The notes: generated by a model not told the origin, from the sequence alone. Counted from the first letter of the stretch, positions 34,773-47,857 are shown. The stretch: 64,000 bases of DNA from Bdellovibrionales bacterium (GCA_018266295.1 JAFEAQ010000004.1:310001-374000); one strand, 5' to 3'. Translations and numbers: made by a program.

Positions 34773-35900
34773 CTACCAAACTTGTGAAACTGCGAAAATG
34801 ACTAACGCTGAAAGGATGGTGTTAGCCAACGCCCAAGGGAGCATTGTTTTCCAGCCCAAATCCATCAATTGATCGTATCTGAAACGCGGCAAAGTCCAAC
34901 GAACCCAAATAAAGATCCAAAGGAAGATTCCAAGTTTAACAGTGAACGAAATGAAGTGGATCAAAGATGTCAAAGCGCTCGCGCCGTTAGCAGTGCCAAC
35001 GATGCCCAAGGCCCATTGATAAACTTGCTCAGTCGTTGTCCAAGGAATGTTGTAACCGCCGAAAAAGAAAGTTGCCATCAAACCTGAAGCAACCATCATG
35101 TGACCGTACTCACCGATGAAGAACAGCAACATTTTGAAGCCGCCGTACTCCGTATGAAAGCCGGCAACCAATTCCGCTTCGCCTTCCGCCAAATCGAATG
35201 GCAAACGGTTTGATTCGGCGAAAGTTGCCGCAAAGAAAATCACAGCTGCCAACGGTTGATAGAAGATACCCCAGTTAGGCAACCAGCTCGTTGCGATCGT
35301 GTTACCGAAAGCATGGAACACCATCGTGCCCTGCTGAGCCGCGATCATTTCGCTCAAGTTGAACGTGCCGTACATCATGATGATGCCCACGATTGAAAGA
35401 CCGAGAGCCAATTCGTAACTGATCGTTTGGGCACTCGCACGCAATGCGCCCATCAGAGCGTATTTGTTTCCAGATCCCCAACCCGCCATCAAAATCGTGT
35501 AGGCCGCCAAGGATGAAACACCCAAGATGAACACGATGCCAACGCCGATATCATAGCCTTGAATTGCAAACGTGTAGTTATCCCATTTGAGCGGAGAGCC
35601 CATCGGAATTGCCGCAAAACCCAAAGTACCAGGAATCAAGGCGAAGACCGGAGCCGCATAGAAGAGCAACTTAGTTGCTGCTTTCGGGCTGAACTCTTCT
35701 TTCGTGAGGAACTTCACCGCATCGGCAAGAAGCTGCATCAAACCCAAAGGACCCACGCGATTTGGACCGAAACGGTTTTGAATGAAGCCAGATCCGCGAC
35801 GCTCAAGCCATACAAGGATAGGAACCGCTTGAACCATCAACAAAAACACAAGAACAAGCTTAATACAGTTAATCGTTATTTCGAATGCATCAGAACCCAT
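34773..35900 (-). CDS. nuoH: NADH-quinone oxidoreductase subunit H
   Basis: A 375-residue quinone-site membrane subunit linking the arms of complex I. Marks are VPILVWLERRGSGFIQNRFGPNRVGPLGLMQLLADAVKFLTKEEF and ESNRLPFDLAEGEAELVAGFHTEYGGFKMLLFFIGEYGHMM, which form the quinone chamber. It is usually preceded by nuoG or nuoD and followed by nuoI. Here it lies directly between nuoA (3-nt gap) and nuoJ, with no nuoI. Confidence 0.96.
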   Translation of the reverse strand: MGSDAFEITINCIKLVLVFLLMVQAVPILVWLERRGSGFIQNRFGPNRVGPLGLMQLLADAVKFLTKEEFSPKAATKLLFYAAPVFALIPGTLGFAAIPMGSPLKWDNYTFAIQGYDIGVGIVFILGVSSLAAYTILMAGWGSGNKYALMGALRASAQTISYELALGLSIVGIIMMYGTFNLSEMIAAQQGTMVFHAFGNTIATSWLPNWGIFYQPLAAVIFFAATFAESNRLPFDLAEGEAELVAGFHTEYGGFKMLLFFIGEYGHMMVASGLMATFFFGGYNIPWTTTEQVYQWALGIVGTANGASALTSLIHFISFTVKLGIFLWIFIWVRWTLPRFRYDQLMDLGWKTMLPWALANTILSALVIFAVSQVW

Positions 35901-35903
35901 GAT

Positions 35904-36272
35904 CTAGTCCCACTCCAAAGCTTTTGATTTGATTTCCCAGAAAAGTCCAAAGATGAAAACAGCGATGAAGATCATCATGGCGATCAAAGCGTAAGCGCCG
36001 ATTCCGGACGCCATCATTTCTTTGAAGCTCGTTGCCCATGGATACATGAAGATGATCTCGATATCGAAAAGGATGAAGAGGATTGCAGTAAGATAGAATT
36101 TTACGGAAACGCGTGTTTCCTTTTTTTCTTGTCCAGGGATACCGCACTCATATGGCGCCAGCTTTACTTCGTCTTGAAATTTTTTGCCGCCGCACAGGCG
36201 ACCCAAGTACAAACACAAGCAGCCAAACACCGCTACGAACACAGTGATAAATATAACTCCGCCTAATGGCAC
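35904..36272 (-). CDS. nuoA: NADH-quinone oxidoreductase subunit A
   Basis: A three-helix, 122-residue subunit. Conserved ApYECGIPG appears as LAPYECGIPGQEKKETRVSVKFYLTAILFILFDIEIIFMYPWA, which is diagnostic. The GTG start is preceded by GGGGAGGAAG. It is the first gene of the operon, and a sigma70-like promoter lies about 40-65 nt upstream. In most genomes nuoB follows nuoA; here nuoH follows after 3 nt. Confidence 0.95.
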   Translation of the reverse strand: MPLGGVIFITVFVAVFGCLCLYLGRLCGGKKFQDEVKLAPYECGIPGQEKKETRVSVKFYLTAILFILFDIEIIFMYPWATSFKEMMASGIGAYALIAMMIFIAVFIFGLFWEIKSKALEWD

Positions 36273-36287
36273 AGCTTCCTCCCCTTA

Positions 36288-36319
36288 TTGACACGTTATT
36301 GAGAATAATCCTTTATACT
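36288..36319 (+). promoter_or_regulatory. Possible mfd promoter
   Basis: A perfect TTGACA (36288-36293) is followed by TATACT (36314-36319), one mismatch from TATAAT. The 20-nt spacer is long for sigma70. It lies 70 nt upstream of mfd and overlaps the reverse nuo promoter. Confidence 0.35.
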
Positions 36320-36340
36320 CATGCCTTGCGTGAAATCCAA
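36312..36340 (-). promoter_or_regulatory. Probable sigma70-like promoter of the nuo operon
   Basis: Read on the minus strand, TTGGAT (36335-36340) is followed after exactly 17 nt by TATAAA (36312-36317), five of six matches to the -10 consensus. It lies 40 nt upstream of nuoA. Confidence 0.5.
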
Positions 36341-36388
36341 GAAATATGAATGGAAAGATCACCTAACTAGTGGCAACATCACACAAAA

Positions 36389-39300
36389 ATGAAAACAGAG
36401 TTAGTCCATACAAGACTCGAGACTCTTCTAGAAAGAGCCTTTGAATCTAAAAAAGCAAAAATTCAGGTTGTTGGAAGCTCCTCCGAGTTGCCGCTTTCTT
36501 TCTTTTTGTCTCAAACTTACTCTAAGCAAATTAACAACTTGCCGCATCTAGTAATCACTGGCAGTCATCACTCCGCAGAGGAGTTAGAGCGACTCATTCG
36601 CTTCTTTGATCCGCAAAAGAGCTGCTACATATTTAATCATTTCGACGTTTCACCTTACTCGGGTCTTTATCCAAACGCGCGTTCCATTGGGGACCGCTTG
36701 CAGTTTCTCTACCGAGCTCAACATGCGAAGCCCGGGGAAATCTTCATCACCTCAATTCAAGCGCTGTGTCAAAAAACGATTCCTTTCAAAGAACTTAAGG
36801 ATCACACACACATCTGGAGTTCAGGAACCGAGCTCCCAGACAATATTGCTAATTTTTTAAACAATCTTGGCTACCAGTCAGCTCCAATGGTGGAGGACTC
36901 CGGTCAGTATGCTTTGCGTGGTGGGATCATCGATATCTTTTCGCCGGCGCAAACTCGCCCGGTTCGTATCGAACTTTTCGGCGATCAAATTGAAAGTCTG
37001 CGATTCTTTAATCCGGTTGATCAGCGAAGCCAGGAAGAAATCTCAAAAGCGGCGGTGGTTCCTGCTCGCGAAATTCTTTTCCGCGATGATTATCACGAAG
37101 AGCTGTTGAAAAACTTCCGGAAAACTCTTGAAGGCCGCAAAATCGACAAGGGTGAATCCGAAGAACTTCTGCGTTCACTTGTTTTGAAAAACTATTTCCC
37201 AGGTACAGAGTTCTTACTTCCCTATTTTTATAAGAAGCTCGCAACTGCTTTTGATCATTTTAATTCATCGCTCAATATCTGGTTGCTCGATCCATTAGAG
37301 ATATCTCGTTACGCAGATGATTTGATCGCAGATATGAAGCAGGATTTTGGCAACTCGGATACAGCTGTCATCCGTCCTGAAATCAAAGATCTCTATACTC
37401 CTTTTGATGAACTCGAACTTCCTTCGGATTCCCGGCAGATTTATTTTTCAAAGCTTGAATATCTCGAAGAGGAAAACTCAGATTCGGTAAAGATCGAGTA
37501 TCGTGCGGCACCGGTAACGGACTTCTCTAATATTAGCCTTTCGTTCTCGCCGAGTTCGGACCCGTGGCTGCAGGCTGCGAAAACAAAACTCGGTCGCTGG
37601 AAAGAGGATCGTTATAAAATATTTGTCGGTATTAAAAACCAATCGCAGATGGAAAGGCTTGGCCACATCATCGAGCGCTTAGATTTTAAACCGATCAAGT
37701 GCGACGCCAATGAGTATTTGTGGGACACTTGGATCCAAAACCAAGATTCTTCTGGCAATATTATTCATCTGATTCCACGCTACTTGCCCGAAAGCCTCCG
37801 CTTAGAAGAAGAGCAGATCATCTTTTTGCGCGAAGAAGACTTCTTCGGCCGCAAACAACGTGTAACGGAATCAAAAGGTTCTGAAGATTTCCAAAAGCAA
37901 GCAAAGCGTTTGAGCTTCGGTGATTTGAAGCCGGGCGATTTGGTTGTCCACGTCAAACACGGAATTGGTGTTTATGAAGGACTTAAAATCATGCCTATTA
38001 ACGGCATTGATTCAGAATTCATTCAAGTAGGCTACAAAGATAAGGATAAACTCTATCTTCCTGTATATCGCGTTGGCCAACTTCAAAAGTATTCGGGGGC
38101 TTCACAAACGACCATTCTTGATAAGCTTGGCGGCGTTGGTTGGGAAAAAACCAAAACCAAAGTTAAGAACCAGCTTCGCGATATTGCTCACGATCTTTTG
38201 GCGCTTTATGCAAAGCGGGCCGAGATTGAGCGCATTCCAATGCCAATCAATGAAAACGAGTATGAACTCTTCGAAAATGGTTTTGCTTATGAAGAAACCG
38301 AAGACCAGCTGCGTGCCGTTCGTGACATCGCCAAGGACTTCGCATCAACAAAGCCGATGGATCGCCTGATTTGCGGCGACGTGGGCTTTGGTAAAACCGA
38401 GGTTGCAATGCGTGCGGCTTTCTTTGCGGTACAAAATCGCAAACAAGTTGCAGTCCTTGCGCCGACAACAGTTCTCGCATTCCAGCACTTAGAGACCTTT
38501 AAAAAACGCTTCCAAGGTTGGCCAGTTGAAATCAAAGCCCTGAACCGCTTTGTGACAACGGCTGAAGCAAAACAAATCACAAAGGGCACGGCTGAGGGCA
38601 AGGTCGATATCCTTATCGGAACACATCGAATCCTCAGCAAAGACGTGAGCTTTAAAGATCTTGGCTTACTCATTATCGATGAAGAGCAAAAGTTTGGTGT
38701 TACTCACAAAGAGAAGATTAAAAAAATGCGCACGAACGTGGATTCAATCACGCTTTCAGCGACGCCAATTCCGCGCACACTTAATATGAGTCTTGCGGGT
38801 GTTCGCGACCTGAGTTTGATTAATACAGCTCCTGTCGATCGCCTGCCGACAAGAACATTTGTTTGTAAGTTCGATGAAGAAACTATCCGTAAAGCCATCG
38901 AGGCCGAAATCGGCCGTGGCGGTCAGGTGTATTTCATCCATAACCGCGTGCAAAGTATTTACGGTATCGCCGATGAGATCCGCGCAATTGTTCCAAAGGC
39001 CCGCATCCGCGTCGCCCACGGGCAAATGAATGAAGACGAGCTCGAAAAAACAATGCTGGAATTCTTCCATCACGAGATCGATGTCCTCGTTTGTACGGCG
39101 ATCGTTGAGTCTGGCATGGATATCCCGCGCGCGAACACCATGTTCATCGACCAGGCTCAAATGTTTGGCCTGAGTCAATTGTATCAATTGCGCGGACGTG
39201 TTGGCCGAAGTAAAGCCCGTGCTTATTGCTATTTGATGATGCCGCGAGATCGCAAACTCGAAAAAGACGCACAAGAGCGCCTCAAAATCATTCAAGAAAA

Positions 39301-39910
39301 CTCGTCTCTCGGTAGCGGTATTAAAATCGCACAGTATGATTTAGAGTTGCGTGGTGCCGGCAATATGCTTGGCGATGATCAATCAGGTCACGTCAATGCT
39401 GTTGGTTACGAACTCTATATGGAGCTTCTGCAAGAGGCACTCGCTGAGGCTAAAGGCGAAGCCGTTGACGATATCGAGCTTGATCCAGAAATCAACTTGC
39501 GCATCCCCGCAATGATTCCAGATAAGTACATTGCCGATATCCGCATTCGTCTCAGTTACTATAAAGCATTGGCTGACATTAACTCTACGGATGATTTAGA
39601 TCGTATCGAAGAAGAGCTCAAAGATCAGTTCGGCGAAATTCCAGAGCCGACATTGAATTTGATGGGCGTGATGCTCATTAGAAAACTCTGTAAAGATCTC
39701 GGTGTACGTGATCTGAGCGCGGGAGTAAAAACTGTTTCTTTGATCTTTACTGAGAAGACCCCACTGAAACCAGAGACCGCTATTCAGCTCGCAATGCGCG
39801 AGAATAAAAAATACGCCATCACGCCTGATAACCGTTTAAATATCCGCATGAACACTATTACTTGGGCGAATGTTTACGAAGAACTCGAGTATCTCTTAAA
39901 ACAAACTTAG
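36389..39910 (+). CDS. mfd: Transcription-repair coupling factor Mfd
   Basis: An 1173-residue DNA translocase that removes stalled RNA polymerase and recruits UvrA. The N-terminal UvrB-homology module includes YALRGGIIDIFSPAQTRPVRIELFGDQIESLRFF. The RNA-polymerase-interacting domain contains FGDLKPGDLVVHVKHGIGVYEGL. The helicase has Walker A GDVGFGKT at 663-670, the DEEQ box (IIDEEQKFGV), and RGRVGRSKARAYCYLM. The C-terminal UvrA-inhibitory domain follows. Length is close to E. coli Mfd (1148). It is monocistronic; its stop overlaps the convergent gene by 4 nt. Confidence 0.97.
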   Translation: MKTELVHTRLETLLERAFESKKAKIQVVGSSSELPLSFFLSQTYSKQINNLPHLVITGSHHSAEELERLIRFFDPQKSCYIFNHFDVSPYSGLYPNARSIGDRLQFLYRAQHAKPGEIFITSIQALCQKTIPFKELKDHTHIWSSGTELPDNIANFLNNLGYQSAPMVEDSGQYALRGGIIDIFSPAQTRPVRIELFGDQIESLRFFNPVDQRSQEEISKAAVVPAREILFRDDYHEELLKNFRKTLEGRKIDKGESEELLRSLVLKNYFPGTEFLLPYFYKKLATAFDHFNSSLNIWLLDPLEISRYADDLIADMKQDFGNSDTAVIRPEIKDLYTPFDELELPSDSRQIYFSKLEYLEEENSDSVKIEYRAAPVTDFSNISLSFSPSSDPWLQAAKTKLGRWKEDRYKIFVGIKNQSQMERLGHIIERLDFKPIKCDANEYLWDTWIQNQDSSGNIIHLIPRYLPESLRLEEEQIIFLREEDFFGRKQRVTESKGSEDFQKQAKRLSFGDLKPGDLVVHVKHGIGVYEGLKIMPINGIDSEFIQVGYKDKDKLYLPVYRVGQLQKYSGASQTTILDKLGGVGWEKTKTKVKNQLRDIAHDLLALYAKRAEIERIPMPINENEYELFENGFAYEETEDQLRAVRDIAKDFASTKPMDRLICGDVGFGKTEVAMRAAFFAVQNRKQVAVLAPTTVLAFQHLETFKKRFQGWPVEIKALNRFVTTAEAKQITKGTAEGKVDILIGTHRILSKDVSFKDLGLLIIDEEQKFGVTHKEKIKKMRTNVDSITLSATPIPRTLNMSLAGVRDLSLINTAPVDRLPTRTFVCKFDEETIRKAIEAEIGRGGQVYFIHNRVQSIYGIADEIRAIVPKARIRVAHGQMNEDELEKTMLEFFHHEIDVLVCTAIVESGMDIPRANTMFIDQAQMFGLSQLYQLRGRVGRSKARAYCYLMMPRDRKLEKDAQERLKIIQENSSLGSGIKIAQYDLELRGAGNMLGDDQSGHVNAVGYELYMELLQEALAEAKGEAVDDIELDPEINLRIPAMIPDKYIADIRIRLSYYKALADINSTDDLDRIEEELKDQFGEIPEPTLNLMGVMLIRKLCKDLGVRDLSAGVKTVSLIFTEKTPLKPETAIQLAMRENKKYAITPDNRLNIRMNTITWANVYEELEYLLKQT

Positions 39911-40692
39911 AACTCGAGGCGAATGCCTGCACCAAACATGAAATCCGTGCTGGTATCAGGGTCTTCTGAATTAGAACTTGGTTCGTACTTAGACATAAAG
40001 ACATCTAAATAAGTATTTTGCAGGCTGTATTCGGAAATAGTTCTCTTCGAATAAGAGGGATCGAGCCAATCCAACTGAAACAAAAGCCCCATTTGATAGT
40101 AAATCGTATCAACGGCATGGCTATATCCAACATCATCCGCTTTTTCTTCAATGCCGAGGTTCTGATAGCCAATCGTTCCGTAAGGAACAACATACGGTTC
40201 ATTAAACATATTATCTGCCAAGTAGCTCACAGAACCGCGAACCTTTGTGAGTGTCAGTGTTCTCTTTACACCAGAGGCATCGTCGGAAATCGAACCATAA
40301 CCGTAACCGACAGTCGCAAGAAGAGATCCTAGAATGAAATTGTACTTATAACTGAAATCGACATTCACGAGAGGAAACTCGGTTTCACCGAACATCTCTT
40401 GGTAGAACGTTTTGAAGTCCGCAATAGAGACATAGCGATCGAGCATCACGTTCTCATAGCCGGCATCAAACATAAAACCATTCGTTTCACGGCGTTGTTT
40501 GTACGGAGCTTGAACGTTGACGGGGTAGTGAAGTTCCACGAGGTCGCTGGCTGTGCGATAGTCCTCGACGGGAGGAGCGTCCTCTTCCGCAGCCACGGCA
40601 GTGCTTACGATCAAGGTCGTAATAAGACAGACCAAGGTCGCTGTCAGCAAATCGTAAGCCTTAAGACGTAAGTTCATTTTCTTCATAACCAC
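39907..40692 (-). CDS. Predicted outer-membrane beta-barrel protein, unknown function
   Basis: A protein of about 260 residues with an N-terminal signal peptide (LLTATLVCLITTLIVSTAVAA). It has alternating polar/aromatic strands (FPLVNVDFSYKYNFILGSLLATVGYGYG, TLTLTKVRGSVSYLAD, YYQMGLLFQLDW, DFMFGAGIRLEF) and a terminal Phe, the usual signal for outer-membrane barrel assembly. I do not recognise a family. The start may be GTG 40692 (AGGCGAGA upstream) or ATG 40686 or 40677; all keep the signal peptide. It is divergent from the GH3 gene and convergent with mfd. Confidence 0.82.
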   Translation of the reverse strand: MVMKKMNLRLKAYDLLTATLVCLITTLIVSTAVAAEEDAPPVEDYRTASDLVELHYPVNVQAPYKQRRETNGFMFDAGYENVMLDRYVSIADFKTFYQEMFGETEFPLVNVDFSYKYNFILGSLLATVGYGYGSISDDASGVKRTLTLTKVRGSVSYLADNMFNEPYVVPYGTIGYQNLGIEEKADDVGYSHAVDTIYYQMGLLFQLDWLDPSYSKRTISEYSLQNTYLDVFMSKYEPSSNSEDPDTSTDFMFGAGIRLEF

Positions 40693-40737
40693 GCATTCTC
40701 GCCTGTAGTGGGAGGACGAAACTGTTATTCTTATTCT

Positions 40738-42393
40738 ATGGAAGTTTGTTTCCGCGGTGTTATTGGTTTTTTAATTTTGCTTCTATTTCCCGCCTTTGTG
40801 ACAGCTCAGACACCTCCATCAGTAGAGGAAATGAGTCTCGATCAGAAGGTGGGCCAGCTCTTTTTGATCGGCTTCCCACAAACAAGTGTTGATCCGCAAC
40901 TCGAAGCGTTTGTAAAAAAATATAAAATCTCTTCTTTCATTCTATTTAAGCGAAATATTTCTTCTCTCGCGCAAGTTGCGCAGATGAATTCAAAATTGCA
41001 AAATCTCGCTCTGGAATCGACGAAAACGTTACCGTTTATTGCCGTCGATCAAGAAGGTGGGCAAGTTGCACGCGTTCCTACTCGCCCACCGATTCCGAGT
41101 GCAATGTCGATTGGTCAAACTCAAGACTCCGCCCTTGCGCTTTCTCTCGGCCAAGAGACCGCAAAGATCATTCGGATTCTCGGTTTCAATATGAACTTAG
41201 CGCCGGTGCTTGATATCAGTAGCCCTGAAAGCGATAGTTTTATCGGTCTCAGATCCTTCGGTTCAAGTGCTGAGAACGTCAGTTCTATCGGCGTTTCCCT
41301 CTCAAAGGGCTTGCTTGATGAGGCTGTAATTCCAACTGCAAAGCACTTTCCAGGTGTTGGCTCGATCAACGATGATCCACACAAAAAGACTGTGGAGTAC
41401 AAAGCTTCTGCCGAAACGCTTTATGAACGAGATTTAAAACCCTTCGAAGAGTTTTCAAAACTCGGCAGCAATACAGCGATCATGCTCTCGCATTTTAGCT
41501 ATCCGACTCTAGATGCAACAAAGACGCCGGCGACTCTTTCACCTAAGATCATTAAAGAGATTCTGCGCAAGCAGATTGGCTATAACGGTCTTGTAATTAC
41601 AGACGATATTCAGATGAAGGGGCTCTCTGAAGTTAGCAATCCCTATGAGGCTGGCCTTCGCGCCCTCAAAGCTGGTGCAGATATCATCATGATGACTTGG
41701 TCCTTCAAAGACCAGGCAAAGGCCATTGAGCACGTCAAACAGGCCGTCGTAAAAGGCGAGCTCCCTATGGCGGAGCTCAACGAAAAGGTCGCACGTATTC
41801 TCGCAGTTAAAAAGTATCTCCACGATAAAACGCCCCAACTCGGTGGAATTAAAAGCCCGAGCGTCATCGCTCTTTCTACCAAAAAACTTCGTGAAATCGA
41901 GTCTCGCATTCTTGATTTCAATATCAAAGTGGCAATGCAAAAAGCAAAATCAACCACAGGCGATGATCGCGCTCCGGCCGCTATTCCTGAAAAGTCGATC
42001 TCTAGTAAAAAGCCTATCTGTGTCTTTTCGCCCATGACGGAGTTCATCGATTCGTTTAAAAAGTCGAATCTCCCGATGATGGCAATCAAAACCACAGCGA
42101 AAACCAAGCCGCAAAGCCTTGTCAACTCGATGGCCAAGGCCTCTTGCAGCTACGGCGTTTACGCGGTCTACGGCCGGAAAACCGCTGTGGTATTAGAAAA
42201 TCTGCCGAAGGCCATCGCGAAAAAATTCTTAGTTGTAAACCTGAATACGCCCAGCCTTATTCCTGACTCCGAGAAGTTTCTCAATGTAGTAAATCTCTAT
42301 TTCCCTCATCCAGAGGCGGGAAAAAAAGTCGCTGACAATCTGCGCACATTAGCCAGGCGAGGAGCGATTGGAGACTTCGCCACCAACGAATGA
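40738..42393 (+). CDS. Secreted glycoside hydrolase family 3 (beta-N-acetylhexosaminidase, NagZ-like)
   Basis: A GH3 enzyme of about 551 residues from ATG 40738; GTG 40708 is an alternative in-frame start close to GGGAGGA. A signal peptide (FLILLLFPAFVTAQ) sends it out of the cytosol, unlike E. coli NagZ. Marks: GQLFLIGFP, PFIAVDQEGGQVARVP, MNLAPVLDI, GLRSFGSS and PTAKHFPGVGSINDDPHKKTV, where D/H in the loop match the Asp-His pair of NagZ. Next come LVITDDIQMKGL with the nucleophile Asp, and GADIIMM. Residues after about 370 form an extra C-terminal domain of uncertain function. Substrates are probably beta-GlcNAc units of peptidoglycan or chitin. Confidence 0.9.
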   Translation: MEVCFRGVIGFLILLLFPAFVTAQTPPSVEEMSLDQKVGQLFLIGFPQTSVDPQLEAFVKKYKISSFILFKRNISSLAQVAQMNSKLQNLALESTKTLPFIAVDQEGGQVARVPTRPPIPSAMSIGQTQDSALALSLGQETAKIIRILGFNMNLAPVLDISSPESDSFIGLRSFGSSAENVSSIGVSLSKGLLDEAVIPTAKHFPGVGSINDDPHKKTVEYKASAETLYERDLKPFEEFSKLGSNTAIMLSHFSYPTLDATKTPATLSPKIIKEILRKQIGYNGLVITDDIQMKGLSEVSNPYEAGLRALKAGADIIMMTWSFKDQAKAIEHVKQAVVKGELPMAELNEKVARILAVKKYLHDKTPQLGGIKSPSVIALSTKKLREIESRILDFNIKVAMQKAKSTTGDDRAPAAIPEKSISSKKPICVFSPMTEFIDSFKKSNLPMMAIKTTAKTKPQSLVNSMAKASCSYGVYAVYGRKTAVVLENLPKAIAKKFLVVNLNTPSLIPDSEKFLNVVNLYFPHPEAGKKVADNLRTLARRGAIGDFATNE

Positions 42394-42424
42394 CAACAAC
42401 GATAGTGACGAGGATTCAGAATAA

Positions 42425-42453
42425 AAAAGCCCGGGTTTATCACCCGGGCTTTT
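42425..42453. terminator. Bidirectional terminator between GH3 gene and atpC
   Basis: AAAAGCCCGGGT (42425-42436) pairs perfectly with ACCCGGGCTTTT (42442-42453) over a 5-nt loop. T- and A-runs on the two sides serve both convergent transcripts. The stem core resembles the terminator after nuoN. Confidence 0.9.
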
Positions 42454-42479
42454 CGTTTTTTTTAATATAAACTTGAACC

Positions 42480-42890
42480 TTATGTCCAAGTGCCAGGAAA
42501 GATTTCCATTCCTGTTCTAGCTTTCGCCACTTCTCTTTGAGCCTCTGCCCATTGCTCTTCATCCAAAGACTCAGTGCTGAGTTTGCGCTCAGCTTCAGCC
42601 AATGCTTTTTTGAGGTCTTCGATTTGCAGATCAACAGGAACTGCAGCGTACTCAGCCAAGATGTTCACACCTTGTGGGCTTACTTGGCAGTAACCCCAGC
42701 TGATTGCCACTCTCTGCTCAGCTTGACCTTTGAGTTTGTATCTCAAAATGCCAGTCTCAAGCGTAGTGATCAAAGGAGCGTGACCAGGGAGAATATTTAG
42801 TTCTCCTTTAAAAGCCGGAACCGTTACCTCTTCAATTTCTTGATCGATAACGAGTCTTTTTTCCGGAGTCACGAGTGTTAATGTAAACAT
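42480..42890 (-). CDS. atpC: F-type ATP synthase epsilon subunit
   Basis: A 136-residue central-stalk subunit. The N-terminal beta sandwich (FTLTLVTPEKRLVIDQEIEEVTVPAFKGELNILPGHAPLITTLETGILRY) is typical; the C-terminal helical hairpin (DLQIEDLKKALAEAERKLSTESLDEEQWAEAQREVAKAR) can inhibit ATP hydrolysis. It is the last gene of the F1 operon, 9 nt after atpD, followed by a strong terminator. Confidence 0.95.
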   Translation of the reverse strand: MFTLTLVTPEKRLVIDQEIEEVTVPAFKGELNILPGHAPLITTLETGILRYKLKGQAEQRVAISWGYCQVSPQGVNILAEYAAVPVDLQIEDLKKALAEAERKLSTESLDEEQWAEAQREVAKARTGMEIFPGTWT

Positions 42891-42899
42891 AAGTTATCC

Positions 42900-44318
<1,419 letters not shown>

Positions 44319-44322
44319 CTAA

Positions 44323-45204
44323 TTATTTCAGCGCTTCTGCGCCAGACACGATTTCTGTTAATTCTGTAGTAATTTTTTCTTGTCTCAATTTGTTGTATGT
44401 CAGCGTGTAAGAGTTGATCATCTCTTTCGCATTGTTTGTCGCATTCTCCATGGCAGTCATACGAGCACCATGTTCTGCGGCAACGCTTTCTGACATCACT
44501 CTGTATACTTGAAGATCGAAGTGCTTCACCAACAATTGTTCAATGATTTGTTGAGGAGCGGGTTCGAAGATCATGTCGACAGAGAAGCCCACTGCTGTTC
44601 CAGTCGTGTCGAAAGAAGTTTTTTCAACATCGATAGGTAGAAGGGTCTCACAAACAACCTGTTGAGAGATCGCTGATTTGAACTCATTGTAAACCAAACG
44701 AATCTCATCATAGTCACCAGAGAGATATTGCTTCATCAAGCGATCTGCCACGTGCGAAGCCAAGTCATATGAAATGTCCTTATCCAAGCGAGTGATAGAA
44801 TCGATGGCTTTGTAGCCCTTCTTAGTGAAGTAATCATTCCCTTTACGACCGATGAAAAGGAAGTCGATCTTTTCGTAGCTTTTTACATTTTGCTTATAAT
44901 AGTTCTCTGCGAATTTGTTGATGCTCGCATTGAAACCACCGCAAAGACCACGATCTGAAGTCAAAACAACCAAAAGAACTTTTTTAACTTCTGGTTTTTG
45001 TTCCATCAGAGGGTGAGAAACTTTGTTAGTGATAGCGATATCAGCAATTACTTTTCGCAAAGTAAGAGCGTAAGGACGCATATTTTGAATATTATTCTGC
45101 GCCTTACGTAATTTCGCAGCAGAGACGAGTTTCATCGCCTTTGTAATCTGCTGCGTATTTTTAGTGGACTCGATACGAGCCCTGATATCCTTTAAACTCG
45201 CCAT
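44323..45204 (-). CDS. atpG: F-type ATP synthase gamma subunit
   Basis: A 293-residue rotor shaft subunit. The N-terminal helix (MASLKDIRARIESTKNTQQITKAMKLVSAAKLRKAQ) and C-terminal helix (SESVAAEHGARMTAMENATNNAKEMINSYTLTYNKLRQEKITTELTEIVSGAEAL) form the shaft. The middle is a Rossmann-like domain with TSDRGLCGGFNASINK. It sits between atpA and atpD. Confidence 0.96.
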   Translation of the reverse strand: MASLKDIRARIESTKNTQQITKAMKLVSAAKLRKAQNNIQNMRPYALTLRKVIADIAITNKVSHPLMEQKPEVKKVLLVVLTSDRGLCGGFNASINKFAENYYKQNVKSYEKIDFLFIGRKGNDYFTKKGYKAIDSITRLDKDISYDLASHVADRLMKQYLSGDYDEIRLVYNEFKSAISQQVVCETLLPIDVEKTSFDTTGTAVGFSVDMIFEPAPQQIIEQLLVKHFDLQVYRVMSESVAAEHGARMTAMENATNNAKEMINSYTLTYNKLRQEKITTELTEIVSGAEALK

Positions 45205-45216
45205 TTCGGCACCCTA

Positions 45217-47287
<2,071 letters not shown>

Positions 47288-47291
<4 letters not shown>

Positions 47292-47857
47292 GGATTTACC
47301 GCCTGTACTTTATTAACAAATTCGCTTTGAAGTTTTTGGTGATCAGCAGAACCGATGTCTTTAGAAAGAACAGCTTTTGCCGCCTCCAAAGAGTCTTTCA
47401 AAAGCTGCTCGCGAAGATGCGTTTGAGCTTTTTGAATTTCAATTTTTGCAGTTTGCTCAGCTTCATTTTTAATACGAGCTGCCTGCTCTTGAGCTTCTTT
47501 AATCAGAGATTGCTTCATGTCGTTAGCTTCGGCTTTTGCGCGAGCAAGGCTGTCGTCTTGAGAAGCTTCCAATTGATCAAGCTTGTGCTTGATATCTACG
47601 AATTGCTTTTCAGCGGCTTCGCGAGCTGCTTGAGATTTTTGAGCAGCCGCCAAGTAACCAGATTTGCGCTCAGAGTAGAATTTTACAACAGTGCCTTTCA
47701 AGAAATAGAAAAGACCGCCGAACAAAATGGCGACATTGATTGCTTGATACAAAACAACTTTAGGAACTTCAACCGGGCCCTCAGCGTGGTGTTCGCCGCC
47801 AGAGGCAAAAGCTGCGCTTGTTCCAAGTACTAAAAGAAACGGAATCCACTTATTCAT
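47288..47857 (-). CDS. atpF: F-type ATP synthase b subunit with signal-peptide-like N-terminus
   Basis: A 189-residue peripheral-stalk subunit. A hydrophobic start (WIPFLLVLGTSAAFASGGEHHAEG) looks like a cleavable signal peptide and lies before the usual membrane helix (AINVAILFGGLFYFLKGTVVKFY). The rest is a long charged coiled coil (from SERKSGYLAAAQKSQAAREAAEKQF). An N-terminal signal on subunit b is known from some other lineages. It follows the b' gene by 8 nt. Confidence 0.9.

Noticed and set aside
40708-40737. GTG 40708 as start of the GH3 gene
   Set aside because: It would precede the signal peptide by ten atypical residues and its SD would lie inside the gene; ATG 40738 preferred, though its SD is distant, so the choice is uncertain.
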